Below, one piece after another: positions 11,757 through 23,876 of a stretch of 64,000 nt of DNA. Origin of the DNA: Caprimulgus europaeus (lineage: Eukaryota > Chordata > Aves > Caprimulgiformes > Caprimulgidae); the NCBI GenBank assembly GCA_907165065.1, contig OU015538.1, positions 17,809,165 through 17,873,164 on the forward strand, given 5' to 3'. Below the pieces are notes generated by a model. The model did not search any database, had not been told where the DNA came from, and saw only the letters and a list, made by a program, of their open reading frames with translations. Position numbers and translations under genes: made by a program. Numbering within the stretch: position 1 is the first letter of the stretch; each line of letters starts with the position of its first letter.

Positions 11757-13014
11757 AAAGGGGTAAGTGCAAATCCAAATCTCTGACAATGCAGATCATG
11801 GAGCGCTTCTAATTGTCTTCTCTGGTGGGAACTTTTCAGAATGAGCTCTTTCCTGTGAGTGACTTTTTTTCTTTTGTTTTTTTGACAGAGGTTTCTGAAT
11901 AAGTGTAATCTGAGACAAAAGGAATACAAAAAGACTGGAAAAAAAAAAAAAACCAAAACCAAACACCCACCCTTTTAAATTTCTTCTGTAGTATCTATAA
12001 GGGATCACAGTTTTCCATCTCTAAAGTTAAGTATTAGCTGTCTTCTAGCCCACTGTGAGGATGATTTCTTTGGAGGATAAATACCTTCAAAATGAGATGG
12101 TGCTCATTTCTAGGTGTTTCTTTCATTTTGAAAAATTTTTGCATTTGCAGAAAGTCAACACACAAGTTATTTCATATGTCTTATGAAGAGTTTTATTCTT
12201 GAAGTTTGAAGTAGCTGCAAAGAATCATGTGTTGACCACACATGGTTTCTGTTTCTGATAGTCACTTGAAAGAGGCCTCAAAAGTAGTGCCTCTACATAC
12301 GTGCGGTGAATGAGGTTCCCTTTCTCTGTCATGCCTGTGATTTACCAATTCCAACTGTGGTTTAGATAAGCTAAGTGAAGCAAGCTGTCTTGTAGTAATG
12401 ATAAAAGGAAGAAAAAAATAGAAATACCTCCTACAAAACCTTGAAAAATGCAGCAGGATATTGCAGTGAGTCTCAAATGCCATAGTGACATTATGTCTAA
12501 AGTGTTATTACAGAATACTGTGCTATTGCTGTAAAAATACCTTATAATTGCAGATTTCAGGACAATGCTGCAAAAATATTTCACTTGCTTTAATTATCTG
12601 TAGTCATGTGAAATTTCTAAATATGAGATACTATAATCCTTTTACTTAGTTTTTAATTTACAGTATTGCTTCTTGACAGTAAGCTGTTAAACCCATGTAT
12701 TATAAGTTCAGAATAACTTATTTGATGTTCTGGTACTAAGCTAGAGTTCTTGCCTTGTCTACTAATGTTGAATAATGGAAAATAATTAACTTTAAATTAA
12801 AAGTGTTGCTTTTTATTATGTGACAGTATTAGTTATAATATGGATTTCAAAAGACATTTTTAAGTGCAGGCACAAATCAATTATATACAAAGAATAAATC
12901 ATCTCTGCTGCAGAAAGTAATATTTATTTGATGAAAAGCTTGTTCATGAAGTTGAGTGCTGTTCCTGCATTAGAATTATATGTTGTCTGTATATATCAGA
13001 AACAAAGATACCCC
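11757..13014. other. Possible 3' UTR and downstream spacer
   Basis: No coding sequence is supported. Open reverse-strand frames at 11579-11962 and 12262-12584 are antisense or AT-rich chance frames. If 11606-11756 is a last exon, this stretch would hold its 3' UTR up to the AATAAA at 12893. Confidence 0.35.
12893..12898 (+). terminator. Canonical AATAAA polyadenylation hexamer (candidate)
   Basis: This is the first AATAAA I find after the stop at 11756, followed within about 60 bases by a T/G-rich stretch ('ttgttcatgaagttgagtgc'). It would give a 3' UTR of about 1.15 kb. The hexamer is frequent by chance in AT-rich DNA. Confidence 0.2.
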
Positions 13015-13475
13015 AGATAGTCGTGGTGCTGTTCAAAGTGATCTAGACATGTTGGAGAAATGAGCAAACCAGAATGTTACTAAGCTCACCAAAGAGGGGT
13101 GTGAAGTCTTGTACCTGGGGAGGAATAATTCCATGTGCCAGTGCAGGCTGGAGGCTGACTGGCTGGCAAGCAGCTTTGCAGAAAAATACCTGGGGGTGTC
13201 TTGGTAGACAAGTGCTCTGTGGGCCAGCAATCTGCTGGGGGCTGCCACCAGCATCCTTGTCTGTTCCGACTAGGAAGAGCATTGCCAGCAGGTCAAGAGT
13301 GGTGATTCTTCCCCTCTGCTTGGCACTGGAGAGGCACCTCTGATGTGCTGTGTCTGCTTCTGTCCTACGGAGAGGCTGAGGAAAATGGGATTGTTTAGCT
13401 TCAAAAAGAGGAGGCTTTTGTCAATGTATAGAAGTACCAAACTGGGTAAAGATGAAGGCAGCAAGAGGCAGTGGG
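13015..13475 (+). mobile_element. CR1 LINE fragment, left part (interrupted)
   Basis: Successive blocks match the CR1 reverse-transcriptase region and its 3' side in order: 'gtgaagtcttgtacctgggg', 'caggctggaggctgac', 'gcagctttgcagaaaaatac' before 'ctgggggt', 'aggaagagcattgccagcag' then 'gtcaagag', 'ctggagaggcacctctgatg' and 'ctgtgtctgcttctgtcct'. The copy is 5'-truncated, as CR1 usually is, and has many substitutions and small deletions, so it encodes nothing. It stops at 13475, where the LTR begins, and resumes at 14119. Confidence 0.9.
13471..13475. repeat. 5-bp target site duplication, left copy
   Basis: 'gtggg' directly precedes the LTR and is repeated exactly at 14114-14118 directly after it. 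Five bases is the length expected for ERVL-type integration. With one copy removed, the CR1 sequence joins without a gap. Confidence 0.85.
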
Positions 13476-14113
13476 TGTGATAGTTTCACTGGGCTGGCCC
13501 TTGAAACAGGGCCGTTCAACCACTGCCCCCCTACCCCCAGGGGATAGGAGAGAGGATTGGGGGGCAAGGGTGAGGACACTCATAGGGTGAGATAAGAACA
13601 ATTTAATCATTGAAATAAAAGAAAACTTAAACTAATATTGATATTAAAATAATAATGATAATAACAGTAACAAAATACGCAAATAAGTGATACCCAGCGC
13701 CATTGTTCACCACTCGCTGACCAAGCCCGGCCCGTTCCCAGATACCGATCCCGGAGGAGCGACAATCCCGAACTGAAACAGTAATCCTGGGAGAGTGTGA
13801 GCCAAAGCCAGAGAGAGCAAGAGAGGAAGAGATCCTCATGAATCGCCTGCCCATGGGGGACAGGAGATGGAACAGCCCCTTGGCAGAGCCAAATGCCCAT
13901 GGAGCTGATCCATTGCAATATTCCTCACCCCCTGAGACCTTGCACTTGCAGACAGACAAAACAGTCAGTGCTTCACTCCCAGGGACACAAATGCCAACAC
14001 TGGTGTGTTCTCAGTGTTTCTCTCATAGCAAATCCCAGGCTGAAAAGCAAACCTCACCGCTATTCTAGCTACTAAAAAGAAACCCAGCTCTGTTCCAGCT
14101 ACAAACCAGGAGA
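13476..14113 (-). mobile_element. Solo LTR, avian ERVL-like, minus orientation
   Basis: The reverse complement begins 'tctcctggtttgtagctgg', has 'tttctttttagtagctag', a T/A/C-rich (att)n-like stretch, 'attgttcttatctcac' and ends 'ccagtgaaactatcaca'. This is the order seen in avian ERVL-type LTRs, and the first base aligns with a TG..CA boundary with one change. Length is 638 bp. It is flanked by the perfect duplication 'gtggg' and lies inside a CR1 copy, which fixes both edges. No internal gag or pol remains. It keeps CpG sites, for example in 'gataccgatcccggagga', so it is younger than the CR1 it interrupts. Apparent frames of about 100 codons within it are incidental. Confidence 0.93.
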
Positions 14114-14118
14114 GTGGG
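14114..14118. repeat. 5-bp target site duplication, right copy
   Basis: Second copy of 'gtggg', immediately right of the LTR. See 13471-13475. Confidence 0.85.
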
Positions 14119-14325
14119 ACTAAACCAAAATAGAAGATACTCCATATAAATGTAGGATATAACTTTCTTAGTGTGGGAATGGTCAAGCGCAGGAACAAGC
14201 TGCCCAGAGAAGTTATGGTCTCTCCATCTTTGGGAATAGTCAGAACCTGATATTACGTGTTCTATTTAGGGCTCTTAGCTTGAGATCAGATGTTTCAGTA
14301 ACACCTGGGAGACCTTGGACAGGAA
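14119..14325 (+). mobile_element. CR1 LINE fragment, right part
   Basis: The sequence resumes with 'actccatataaatgtagga', 'gtgggaatggtcaagcgcag' and 'gaacaagctgcccagagaag', the CR1 block that normally follows the sequence left of the LTR. Similarity fades after about 14245; 'ctcttagcttgag' and 'cacctgggagacctt' suggest a diverged 3' tail up to about 14325. The right edge is uncertain by some tens of bases. Confidence 0.85.
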
Positions 14326-16965
14326 ATGGAGAGAAGCCACTGGCTCTGGGGTGAGGACAGTGATACACAGAGGTTGCCTGCCCTTGTGCACTTTTCTCTA
14401 GGGCCTCATAGGGAAGAGTTAGTAGTTGTTATTTGTGAATTGTAGTGGGGTTTGCAAGGATTGTGACTTAAACACACAATTAAAAAAAAAAAAAAATCCA
14501 GTAAATACAATTGTTTTGATGCCTTTTGTTTCATTTCTGCTTTTTTCCTTGTAATTATGTTAATATTTGTAAATGCACAAGCATTTGAATTTTTTTTGAG
14601 CAACAATTTTGTTAAAAACCGAAATCTCTAGTGACAGTCACTATAAATTTGATGTTCTTCCTAACATTTCTGAGTGTCTTTGGTAAACTGTAATTCTGAA
14701 TGTAAATCACAGTTATTGAGAGGTTGGAATAGGAAATTCATTCTCAAGTAGATGATGATTTATGAACATCTAAAGGAGTGTAATTTCTTTAATCATCTTT
14801 ATTTTCTGGGACAGAGAGCAAAAAGGTCAGATTACCTGACTTGTCTTTGATTCTGTTTTTTTCTCTCTTCTTTTTCTCCTCCCCTATTTTTGAGTTTGTA
14901 TGATGCACTAAGAAAACAACATTTTTCACAATTTATATGTACTTCTGTGCTTACTTGTGATAGAAGGAGATTCTTTGTGAAGATCTGTGCCTTTTCTTTG
15001 TATAATAGTTAACATAGTGAACATGTCATATGCATTCAAATGATTTTAGAACAGTACAGAAAATTGGTAACAAGTAAATTTAAAGAGCATTTTTAATAGA
15101 AATAGAATGTCCTTAAAATGTAACAGCATTCCACGTTGCATAAGAGGATTTGTAGAAGTCTAATGCAGGCTACATCTGAAGTGTTTTTTTGTGCAGCAAT
15201 CACTGTTCTATCTGCTGTGTTGCTTTTCTCTGCAGATCTGTTGGCAATAAATTCTTTTGTGGTGTTTTCCATTGTTATTACAACTGAAACAGCTTACCTG
15301 GTGGCTTTTTAGAATAGGGAAGGGCAGCGATTTAACAGCAACATTTTGTCTCCCTGTGAATATCATTAGATGAACCAATGATTAGACTGTCAGGAGCTGT
15401 GTCCCACTGCTGTATCTACACTGCTGTGGTTGCGATGGTATTATTTTAGAGGGAAAAAAAGATTAATGCAGCTCTAGCCAAGGATAATTAAATCTTTGAA
15501 TTATGTAATAACTCAGACAAACATACCAAAAAGTATTTTTGCACCACAGTATTTTGTTGGTGTTTTTTTTTCTGTTCAGCAACAAATGTTAATTTTCATT
15601 CTTAGCATTACAATGAAATGGTTCTGTGTGTCCTTAATATTTCTCAGAGTTTGGGGTTTGGTGAGAAATTTTAAAAGCCCAAACTAGGTGAATAGGATCA
15701 GTTCTGTAAGTTTGTTCATCTATATTAGATACTTGCATATTTGGCCCTTTAGATATAAAGAATTGTGTATGTATCCATCCACACAAAATAGAATAAAGTG
15801 TAGTCAATGATGGTTCTTCTTTACAACCTCTACCTTTCGAGGGAATGATGTTTGATGAGAGTGGGTTCCACAGAGGGAGTGCTGGACATGAATTCACTAG
15901 AAAAATCAAGGGCTAGGTTGCAGTCTCACGAAGCTGATTTAAGCTGTACCAGCCCACAGGACTGTCAGGAAGGGATGATGATCAAGCTGTCCCACTTGTG
16001 AGGATGACATTCCTTCTCCAACTCATACTAAATACAAAATAGTTCTTCTCAGCTCTATTTACTGTACTTGCAGGGATATTCCCAGGAGGAGGTAGCTGAG
16101 TTACTTTTGACAATGGTGACAATCATCTATCAACTGTAGTAAACATAAAAAGTTTTGACGGCTCATGCACTCATGCAAAAATTCTTCACACTGTGGCTCA
16201 AAAGTAATTTCTTTTGTGAAACAAGGGATTCCCCTTTCTCCCAAAATAATAAAATTCAAATAAGGAAGAGAATCCCTGGCCCCTGATTTTCTGCTGCAGA
16301 ATACTCTGAAATAATTTAAACTTAAACACTCCGAGGTTGAACTTGTTATTAAATGCTGTCAGAGCAAAAGCATTTGCTTGGGCAGAAAAGCCTTAAAAAT
16401 AAAAATCCAAGCAATGAAAAATTGGGCCCAACAGTATTCCCTGGTAGAAGAAAGTGTTTTGTTCTCTTATAATGTGAAATAGCACGTTGGATGTTTTCAG
16501 CAGAGGCACTGAATTTTGAAGAAAGATTGAAAACAAAAGATGAGGTTGTATGGAACTGCTGTCCAGACCTGTATTTAAATCAGTCCTAATGTTTAGTTAT
16601 TCCTAAGGGTGTTTCATTGTTGGCAATATCTTACATAATGTTAAAATTTTCATTGAATTGGACAAATCCAACTATTTTTAGAGGCAAGTATGATATTTAT
16701 CGAATAATTCTTGCTGTATAGACAATTCTTGAGGGGCAAAAATATCAAGGCTTTCAGGTGGAGGTTCTCTGTGTGATTAAAAGAGATGAGGGACACAGAA
16801 TCACACCTGATTTCAGGCACCAGATATGCCAGTAAGATCAGCATGGTCTCCAGAGCCTTCTGTGTAGTGAAAAGTTGTCTGGTGATTCAGCTTCTCTCTG
16901 GGAACCTTAGTGGCCTGTGTAGTGCTAGTTGAAGTTAATTCCTTGGGTTTTTGAAGTGAATCCTT
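14326..16965. other. AT-rich spacer, no supported gene
   Basis: No repeat family and no coding segment is supported. Reverse-strand frames at 15634-15909 and 16650-16844 lack splice context and domain content. A 14-base A run lies near 14482. Confidence 0.5.
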
Positions 16966-17136
16966 TCAGTATTTTTTCACCTCCTTCTTGCATGCTTTGT
17001 AATTAAGATACTGATGCAGTGTGAGCAATCCATGGAATATTTGGTGCATTTTATCTAGTGTGCTTTTTATTGACGTTGGCAATTGCATTGCTAACCAGAC
17101 TGGTACGGTGGCCTTGACAATTTTATGCCCTGTGTG
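16966..17136 (-). CDS. Candidate terminal exon on minus strand, unidentified
   Basis: Reading leftward, the pyrimidine-rich 'tgttcttttccttccacaag' ends at 17137 and could be an acceptor. In phase 0, 56 codons follow to a stop: HTGHKIVKATVPVWLAMQLP, then TSIKSTLDKMHQIFHGLLTL, ending NYKACKKEVKKY. The middle is amphipathic and helix-like, and the end is basic. No family is recognised. If real, it would be the 3' end of a minus-strand gene converging on the plus-strand exon at 11.6 kb. No polyadenylation or partner exon nearby supports it, so chance is quite possible. Confidence 0.2.
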   Translation of the reverse strand, partial: HTGHKIVKATVPVWLAMQLPTSIKSTLDKMHQIFHGLLTLHQYLNYKACKKEVKKY

Positions 17137-20100
17137 CTTGTGGAAGGAAAAGAACATGTGCTCCCAAGCCTCATGTGTTTGTCACATTTGACAGTAGGAT
17201 TTTACAATGACTGACATTTTATTCTGAGCTAATATATACTGTGATCACTTCTCTAGCTGAATCCTGTTTATGCTTAATCATATTTCCTGCGATTTGTAAT
17301 TCGCTGCCTGAAATTCTTTCCAAAATGAATAGTGATTGTGGAGGTTCACATGAAGGTAGGACAAAAGCTTTTTTAGTGTTGCTTTTTGTTCTTGGGCATT
17401 AGATAAATTCAGCTTCTCCTTCCTGAAGTGACAGAAGGAAAGAAAAGACTTCAGAGTTATTCAGAACATTACACAGGAGTATCTCTGCATCATCCTTGGA
17501 GAGTCAGTGGGAGTTGGCTAAAATACCAGGTGAAAATTGAGAAATGCAGCATTATTCTCTGTATAACCCAGACAGCAGCAGTTGAGGTTGAACCATTTCT
17601 GATGAATTGGTAATAACTCCGAAAGAGTAAAAGTAAGAGTTTTCATGATCTGTAAATTACTGTAACATACACTGAGTGTCACAGACTGGAAGTGGAGTGT
17701 TGAGTAGCCTATAGCTGTAGCAGTAAGCAGAGCTGAAATCTCTTCACCAAGCTTAAAAATTCCCCTGAAAATTGCTTCTTAAAAACTATAGAAATACAAG
17801 TGCTAATTTTTTAACAACTTTTTCTCTTGCTTCTCTATCAGCAGATCAATATTTACAGCATGTACAACTTAAGTAATATATGCAAATAATTCCCTTTTAG
17901 CTTCCTTTTTAGAATTCATGAAACATCTTGAGCCCTCATGTAAGACTAATAAATTATAGTGGAGCTCAGTAAAATGAGTACCTGTTAAAGCAATACATCC
18001 TGTATGGGTTATGTTTGCTTGTGGAAGATGTCAAAAACTTGAACATGAGATCAAGTGAGTAGATATGTGAAAAATTATTAAGCTCCTTATTATAGCAGTA
18101 AGATATTTTCACCATACAGAAACAGAAAATACTGACTCTGCTTTAGCAGAGGTTCCTCTCTCCTTGGAAGACAAAGTGTCACCCAAGGTTCATAGTATTT
18201 TGATCTTTATTTTAGAAGTTATTCAAATATGATTCTCCAGTCTTTTGTTTTGCATGAAGACATTTTACATAAAGACTGAAGAAATTTGTGTTTCTCTAGG
18301 TTTGCTGGTACTTGGGATGTTTAGAGATCTGATGCTACAACATGGCACATCAGTGTTACAGGTTTAGTTCCTCCTCTCCCAGTCCTAACAGTGTTTGCTG
18401 TAGTGGGCACAGACACCAGGATACAGTAAGGATGCAATAAATCAAGATAAGCAGGAATGTCTGAAAATAAAAATGAATGTCTGTTCTAATGCTGCTGACT
18501 TAAATTATAACTCAAGATGAGTAGTGAGTCCAGACTTAAATGAAATACCTAAAACAAAACTCCAAACAGAAAAGTGCAGGATTTCTTCACCCAAGATATT
18601 TTCCTCTCCTGAAAACTTAGTAACAGTAGCTGTAGAAAATACAGGAAATTCTTATTTATTAATGGAAATCAGAAAGCTCAGGTTAGCTTACTCATTAATT
18701 CTTTTGAAAGCTGTAGCTTAGATTTTTGTCTGTTTATGGATTTTATTTTTTTCTGCATTTTTACCCTGATCTGGCTATCATAAAGTCTTTTGAATTCTTG
18801 GTGTCTGATCTTAGGTATCCCATTTTGGGTAGTTGGGGTATTATCAGAACCATTTATCAGCTTATAAAGTATAATTTCAAAATGTGTTAGCTAACAAATC
18901 ATAATTCATAAATCATCATGTAGAATATTTTTTTTTGAGTGGATGTTTGGTATAATCAGCTAATGTGGTTTTAATTATGATTTTCCTTGCCCAAAAATGA
19001 AAATTGTGTTCTACTTTGCTGGCTAGAACACATAAATTAAAACACTTGCTGACATGATTCAATCAACATGAAGTAAGAGCAAGTAATTTTCCTTGAATCT
19101 GAGAAAAATACACTAGAAATAAAATTAAGTAGCAGTAGCTACTCTCAGAAGAATATTCTGCAGTCAAGGTAAAGGTGCTTTCGTTTTCAAATAAAAAGGA
19201 GTTAGGGATATAATACTAAACGTTGTATCTCATGAGGAAATTGTGCTACTCATCTGAATTCATATATCATAGTAGTTTTATAGGAGTGTTAAACACTGCC
19301 CCTGACTGTTTTGGGAAGAAAGGTCAGTTTTTAATTGGACTAAAAGATTCAGATTGCAATATTCTTAATGTCTTAAATAATATTATTTGTGGCATGTTGT
19401 TTATTGGCTAGTAAGTTTCCTAATGGCAAATGATGATGATGTGCCTGTCCGTAACCTGCCTTATCATAGTGAATTTAAGTAATTTAACCAATACTTTGTT
19501 GTTTTCTCAAAGAGTCTGATCTTTAAATCAGTATAAAAAATGCATAAGGAGAAAATGGATTATTTTATTCAAGGACATCTTTTAACTTCCAAGTGCTTTG
19601 AGTTTTAGAGTAGCTAGAAATGCTAGAGTTCCCGTTATAGATACATATGCAAGTTTTATTTCTTCTGCATATGTTTTTCTCTCCAGGTCACATGCAGTCG
19701 TACTGTGTATCTATAGATGTAGCTGCATCAGCACAGCTTTGTCACCACATACGCTTTTGCTGAAATTCTGCCCTCCCTATAGTAAGCATGAGTCATCTAC
19801 CAGTATCATTCAGATCTTTTGTAACAGGATTATCTGCCAGGGTTCTTTTTCTGGTTTTAGACTGTCTGTGAAGTTCAGCCTCCCCCACAAAAGCACTTTA
19901 AAATGTGTTTCACTTTAAGCATGTATTTTACCCATAGGTGAGCACATGCTTACATTCTTTGTTGGCCAGAAGTCTTTGTGCCAATGGAGGTGATGTTTGC
20001 TTTTTAAGTTGTAAACAGCTGCCTGTTAGGAAATGAACTGAGACCATCAACTCATTTCACAAAGGCCAGCAAACAGCTGTCAGATGGCAATGATATCAAC

Positions 20101-22255
20101 TTTACAACAGCAATCAAAATTCTTGTGAAACTGCCCAGAAATGGTTTTGAAGGGGGGGGGGGGGGGGGAAGAAAAAAGGTCATAGGAGCAGGAGTGTTGG
20201 AAAAGAAGCAGCCGTGTCAGCAGAAAGAACAGTGTATGGGTATGAAGAGTTTGAGCAGTAAGAGAATGCAGAGAGAACATGCTTTGAGATAACATTTAAG
20301 TGAGCCTTTCCTTCCACCTCCAGTGTAGACAGTAGCTTCTGTCTTGATTAGGAGAACTTATTGTTGAAATAGTGAAAAGTCTTAATATTATGCCATATAG
20401 GATATGTGCTGCTGTAACCATGTTTGCTTGCCATTTCCCTAGCGCTTAATGTAGAAGTTTCTTCCTCTATCTCTGAGCAGATAGAAGCTTTCAAAGGAAC
20501 AATACAGAAGAAAATAGAATAAAAATAATAGTAGTGGAAAGACACTGTCTTTAGTATTAGTATGTAGTTCTTGGCAGCAAATTAATTCATGGTAAGTTAT
20601 TAAGCTGAAAAGCATTGATGATACTTGAAAAGGAAAGTGACTGTACTCTGTGTAGGTATACTTTGTTCTCTTTCACAGGTCTACATCAGACATTGTAATG
20701 CTATCATCAGAGAAAGCCTTTTTCCTATTGTACATTTCTGACAATTGTAAATGTGATATTATGTAGTGGTTCAAGTTATGGAGTAGGAGAGATGCAGTGA
20801 ATAAAGGTGATCTGTTCTTACTGTACCGAGGGTGCCCTCTGCAGAATGTTACGTTGTCTTAGTCTGCAAGACTGTTGGCTTTTTTACTTAGAAATACTAT
20901 AAAATAACATATTCTTACATTCTTAAATTGCTAATAGATGTGTTCATATAGAAAAGGAGGGAGAAAGAGGAAATTGTGTAACTCATAATAGGTAAAATAC
21001 TAAGCTTATACTACAGATAACCTATTCTGATTCTGGTGTGATACTTTACTGATATCTGTGAATAGGTAATTATGGTGCTGGACATAGTTTCTTATCCTTT
21101 CTCCCCTGATGTCCATCAGGCACATCAAACTGGCACAAGCTGGATAAAAGTATGTAAACTGTTTGGCAGTAGATTAGATACTAAATGGAGATTGTGTACC
21201 CAGGTGATTTCCCTTTTTTGCTTTTAGGAGATGGAATACAGTATGCTTCAAACCTTGTGATTCCTTTGAAAAAATGCCATATATTTTGTTGGTACAAACT
21301 TCAATTCAAGTGTTGAAGTCGGGTACTTCACCATGCGTTTTCCAAACTAAGTGAGCTGTAGATACAGGATTGGATAGAGAAGGAAACTGAAAAAAATCCT
21401 TTAAAATAGGAGAACATATGGTGAGTGCTTTTAAATTTGTACAAAGTACTTTTCCTTCTCTTCCTCTCGTGACAATATGAAGACTTACTTGATACTACAA
21501 CTAGTAACATATTTTGATATTACTGAACATGTGGTAGGAGAGACAGGATAGGTTCATGTAGAGAAATTGCCTTTTTTACTTTGACCCAGTGGGTTTTCAA
21601 AATATTTCCCTTTGATTTGTGATGTAGCAAGACAGGAAGAGACCTTTGGTTTGTGTTTCTTTATATCTGGAAAGGAAGACACTGTGACTTCCTCTGATGA
21701 TGTTTAGGCATCAGGTAAATATATCAGCATCAGTGATAAGTGAATAATTAATTTCATTTCAGGATTTATTTTTTTCTGTCACTTAGAATGAACTGTTAGA
21801 ACTTTTCAAACCTCGTGTAGTGAAACTTGCAATCAACTTCACTTGGTCTCAAATTTTTGACAGAACCTAAGAATCCGACTTGAATTGTTCATGATGTTTC
21901 CAGTGATTTCTAAATTTTTAAGTAAAAATATATAAAGGTGCAAAGGAGTTTTAGTACAATTTAAAACAATTTTAGTGAAAGCTGAGAAAAACAGCCTGAT
22001 GACTGAGATCAGAACTTAAAAAAAAAAAAAATAAAAAGGATTTGGGTGGGTTGTAATTTTTCAAGGGTGTGTCATCACACTGCTGGAGCTAGTCTAGAAA
22101 TAGTCCTTGTGTGATATTTACACTGCTTAAGCTCTAGATAGTAGTTGGAGTATAATTGCAGATTGTATGTGCTAAAAATGAAATAGCAAAAATTGTTCTT
22201 AAGTTAGAAAGTAATTTGTACAAAAATATTTGAAGTCAACTGGAAAACAGGAATG
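17137..22255. other. Spacer or intron, no supported gene
   Basis: Non-repeat AT-rich DNA with many short frames typical of chance. The only outstanding element is the G17 run at 20152-20168, listed separately, and an A12 run near 22020. Confidence 0.5.
20152..20168 (+). repeat. Uninterrupted run of 17 G
   Basis: 'aaggggg...ggaag' with seventeen consecutive G on the plus strand, followed by a purine stretch. Such a run can form G-quadruplexes and is unstable in length. It is a mononucleotide microsatellite, and its exact length may be affected by sequencing error. Confidence 0.95.
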
Positions 22256-22330
22256 TCACTGTAGGTCACCTAGTTGAATATCCTGTTTCTGAAAGTGGCC
22301 ATAAATAAAAGTCTAGAGAAAAGGAAGGAC
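22256..22330. mobile_element. Ancient amniote repeat relic
   Basis: 'taggtcacctagttgaatat' then 'cctgtttctgaaagtggcca' resembles the old sauropsid interspersed motif of the form 'ggtccatctag...agtatcctgtctc...acagtggcca'. I recall this family as widespread and old, but cannot name it with certainty. The same motif is seen more weakly at 60815-60915. Confidence 0.5.
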
Positions 22331-23153
22331 AGGGCAAGCATACATGATATACCCACCTGATACCAACTGCCTTACATCTGATTTCACCTCATTAACTTTG
22401 AACTTTGGTTAATTTCGGTGTATTTAGTTACGTTAGGCTTTTCAAACGTGTGTAGAACTGTAGCATCTGCAGTGTTCCTCAGTAGAAGTACCACAGGTCA
22501 GATATGGCACTTGTGTGATAGTAGCATAGAGATCAGTTATGCCCTCTTCTTTTTTTTTTTTTTTTGTTTTTTCCTTATTCTCTCTTGTTTTCTTTTCTTC
22601 TTTTTTTGTCCATATCGTTTGAATGGAGCAGGTGCTGCCACCTTCTGAAGCCTTCTCTATTCTGTACTGAAAAGGAGAGAACAGCTAGTGTAGACCCAAG
22701 CTCAGCTACCACCAACTCCACATTGTCCTCCCTTGAGTCTGCAAACTCCCAGTCTCTGTTTCTTGCCTTTACCAGTTGCTGTTCATACAGGGATCTTTCT
22801 TCCTAAATCTGCATAATTGCCTTGACAGCCTTTGGTGAAGGACTTCATCTAAGGGACATGGCTTAAAGGTAGGCAATGTCAATGCTAACCCCTGCAGTCA
22901 ACATCAGTAACTTTATAAAGCTGAACCCTGCAAAAACACTTCCCCTTGGCAAGCAAAAATGTTTATTATGTTAGATTCTTCCAATCTGGATTTGAATTTC
23001 AATTTCATACAGATTATATTTGGTTAGTTAAATTGATTTCAGTTTAAGTTTTAGTATCTGACAGCACACCATGACTGTCACAAAGCAGTTTTTTTGCTGT
23101 ATTTTTAATATTTTAGTACCTACACAGTAGTCAAGAGGAAAATAAGTGTGTAA
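22331..23153. other. Spacer with pyrimidine tract
   Basis: Contains a T/C-rich low-complexity tract at about 22548-22612. The frames spanning it (phenylalanine runs) are artefacts. No gene is supported. Confidence 0.55.
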
Positions 23154-23258
23154 AAAAACAAAAAAAACCCAAAAAACCCCACAAAAAACCCCAAAAACAA
23201 AAAAAAAAACCAAAACCCAAACAAAAAAGCAAAACAAAACAGAAAAACCCCAAACACC
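23154..23258. repeat. A/C-only low-complexity tract
   Basis: About 105 bases consist almost entirely of A and C, with alternating A runs and C runs of two to four. The minus strand is therefore G/T-only with several GGG or GGGG tracts spaced by T runs. It is a degenerate simple repeat; the phenylalanine/valine-rich reverse frame through it is not a protein. Confidence 0.9.
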
Positions 23259-23876
23259 TCAAATCCAGAAATGATTTTATTATTTCACATGCAGCTGAAG
23301 GTAGACAGTAGGACTTAAAGGTACTTCAGTAGTATGTTTAATCTGTTCAGGAGGTCTAAATCAGGTTTAGCTATTACTAGTAGAAATAGCTTTTCTAATG
23401 TTTTTGTTAACGTTTCTTTACTGTCCTTTAAATCCACAATTCCAAGTACTGCAACACTGGTTGTGGTACTGTTTAAAATTTCCTTCATCATTTTACATAC
23501 ATATGTGTTTATCAGTACTTGAAGAACTTGAACTGTCATTGCTACTTGTTTTTTATCTCAGCTTATTATAATAAAAAACTTTGAAATTTTTTTTGTTTAA
23601 AAAAAAAGGTAGAAACCACCCTATAATGCTTAGTTATATAAGAGGTATTTCTCTATGCTTCTCTGGTGAACATTATCAACATTAAGCAAGTCTGGTAATT
23701 GGGGTTGTTTATAGATATTTTCAGAGGGGTAAATAGACCTTATAAAAGTATTTTAGAAGCAGTTCCATTAAAACTTCACTATAAAAATGTCATCAATAAA
23801 GCTTTTCTTTATTCAGCAAGAATTGCCCTTTCTGAAAATGTTGCATTATGTTAAAATAATTTAAAAGAACAAAGGT
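23259..23876. other. Spacer, no supported gene
   Basis: Frames on both strands overlap between 23315 and 23539 (74 codons minus, 62 plus), which marks a stop-poor patch. Neither shows splice sites or a recognisable domain. Confidence 0.4.

Noticed and set aside
11579-11962. 127-codon minus frame
   Set aside because: Antisense to the better supported plus-strand exon and running through its polypyrimidine tract, giving F/K-rich ends.
13607-13959. Two overlapping frames of 103 and 110 codons on the minus strand
   Set aside because: They lie wholly inside the solo LTR, which is noncoding; open frames reflect its higher GC content.
23028-23237. 69-codon minus frame rich in F, V and W
   Set aside because: Pure translation of the A/C low-complexity tract.
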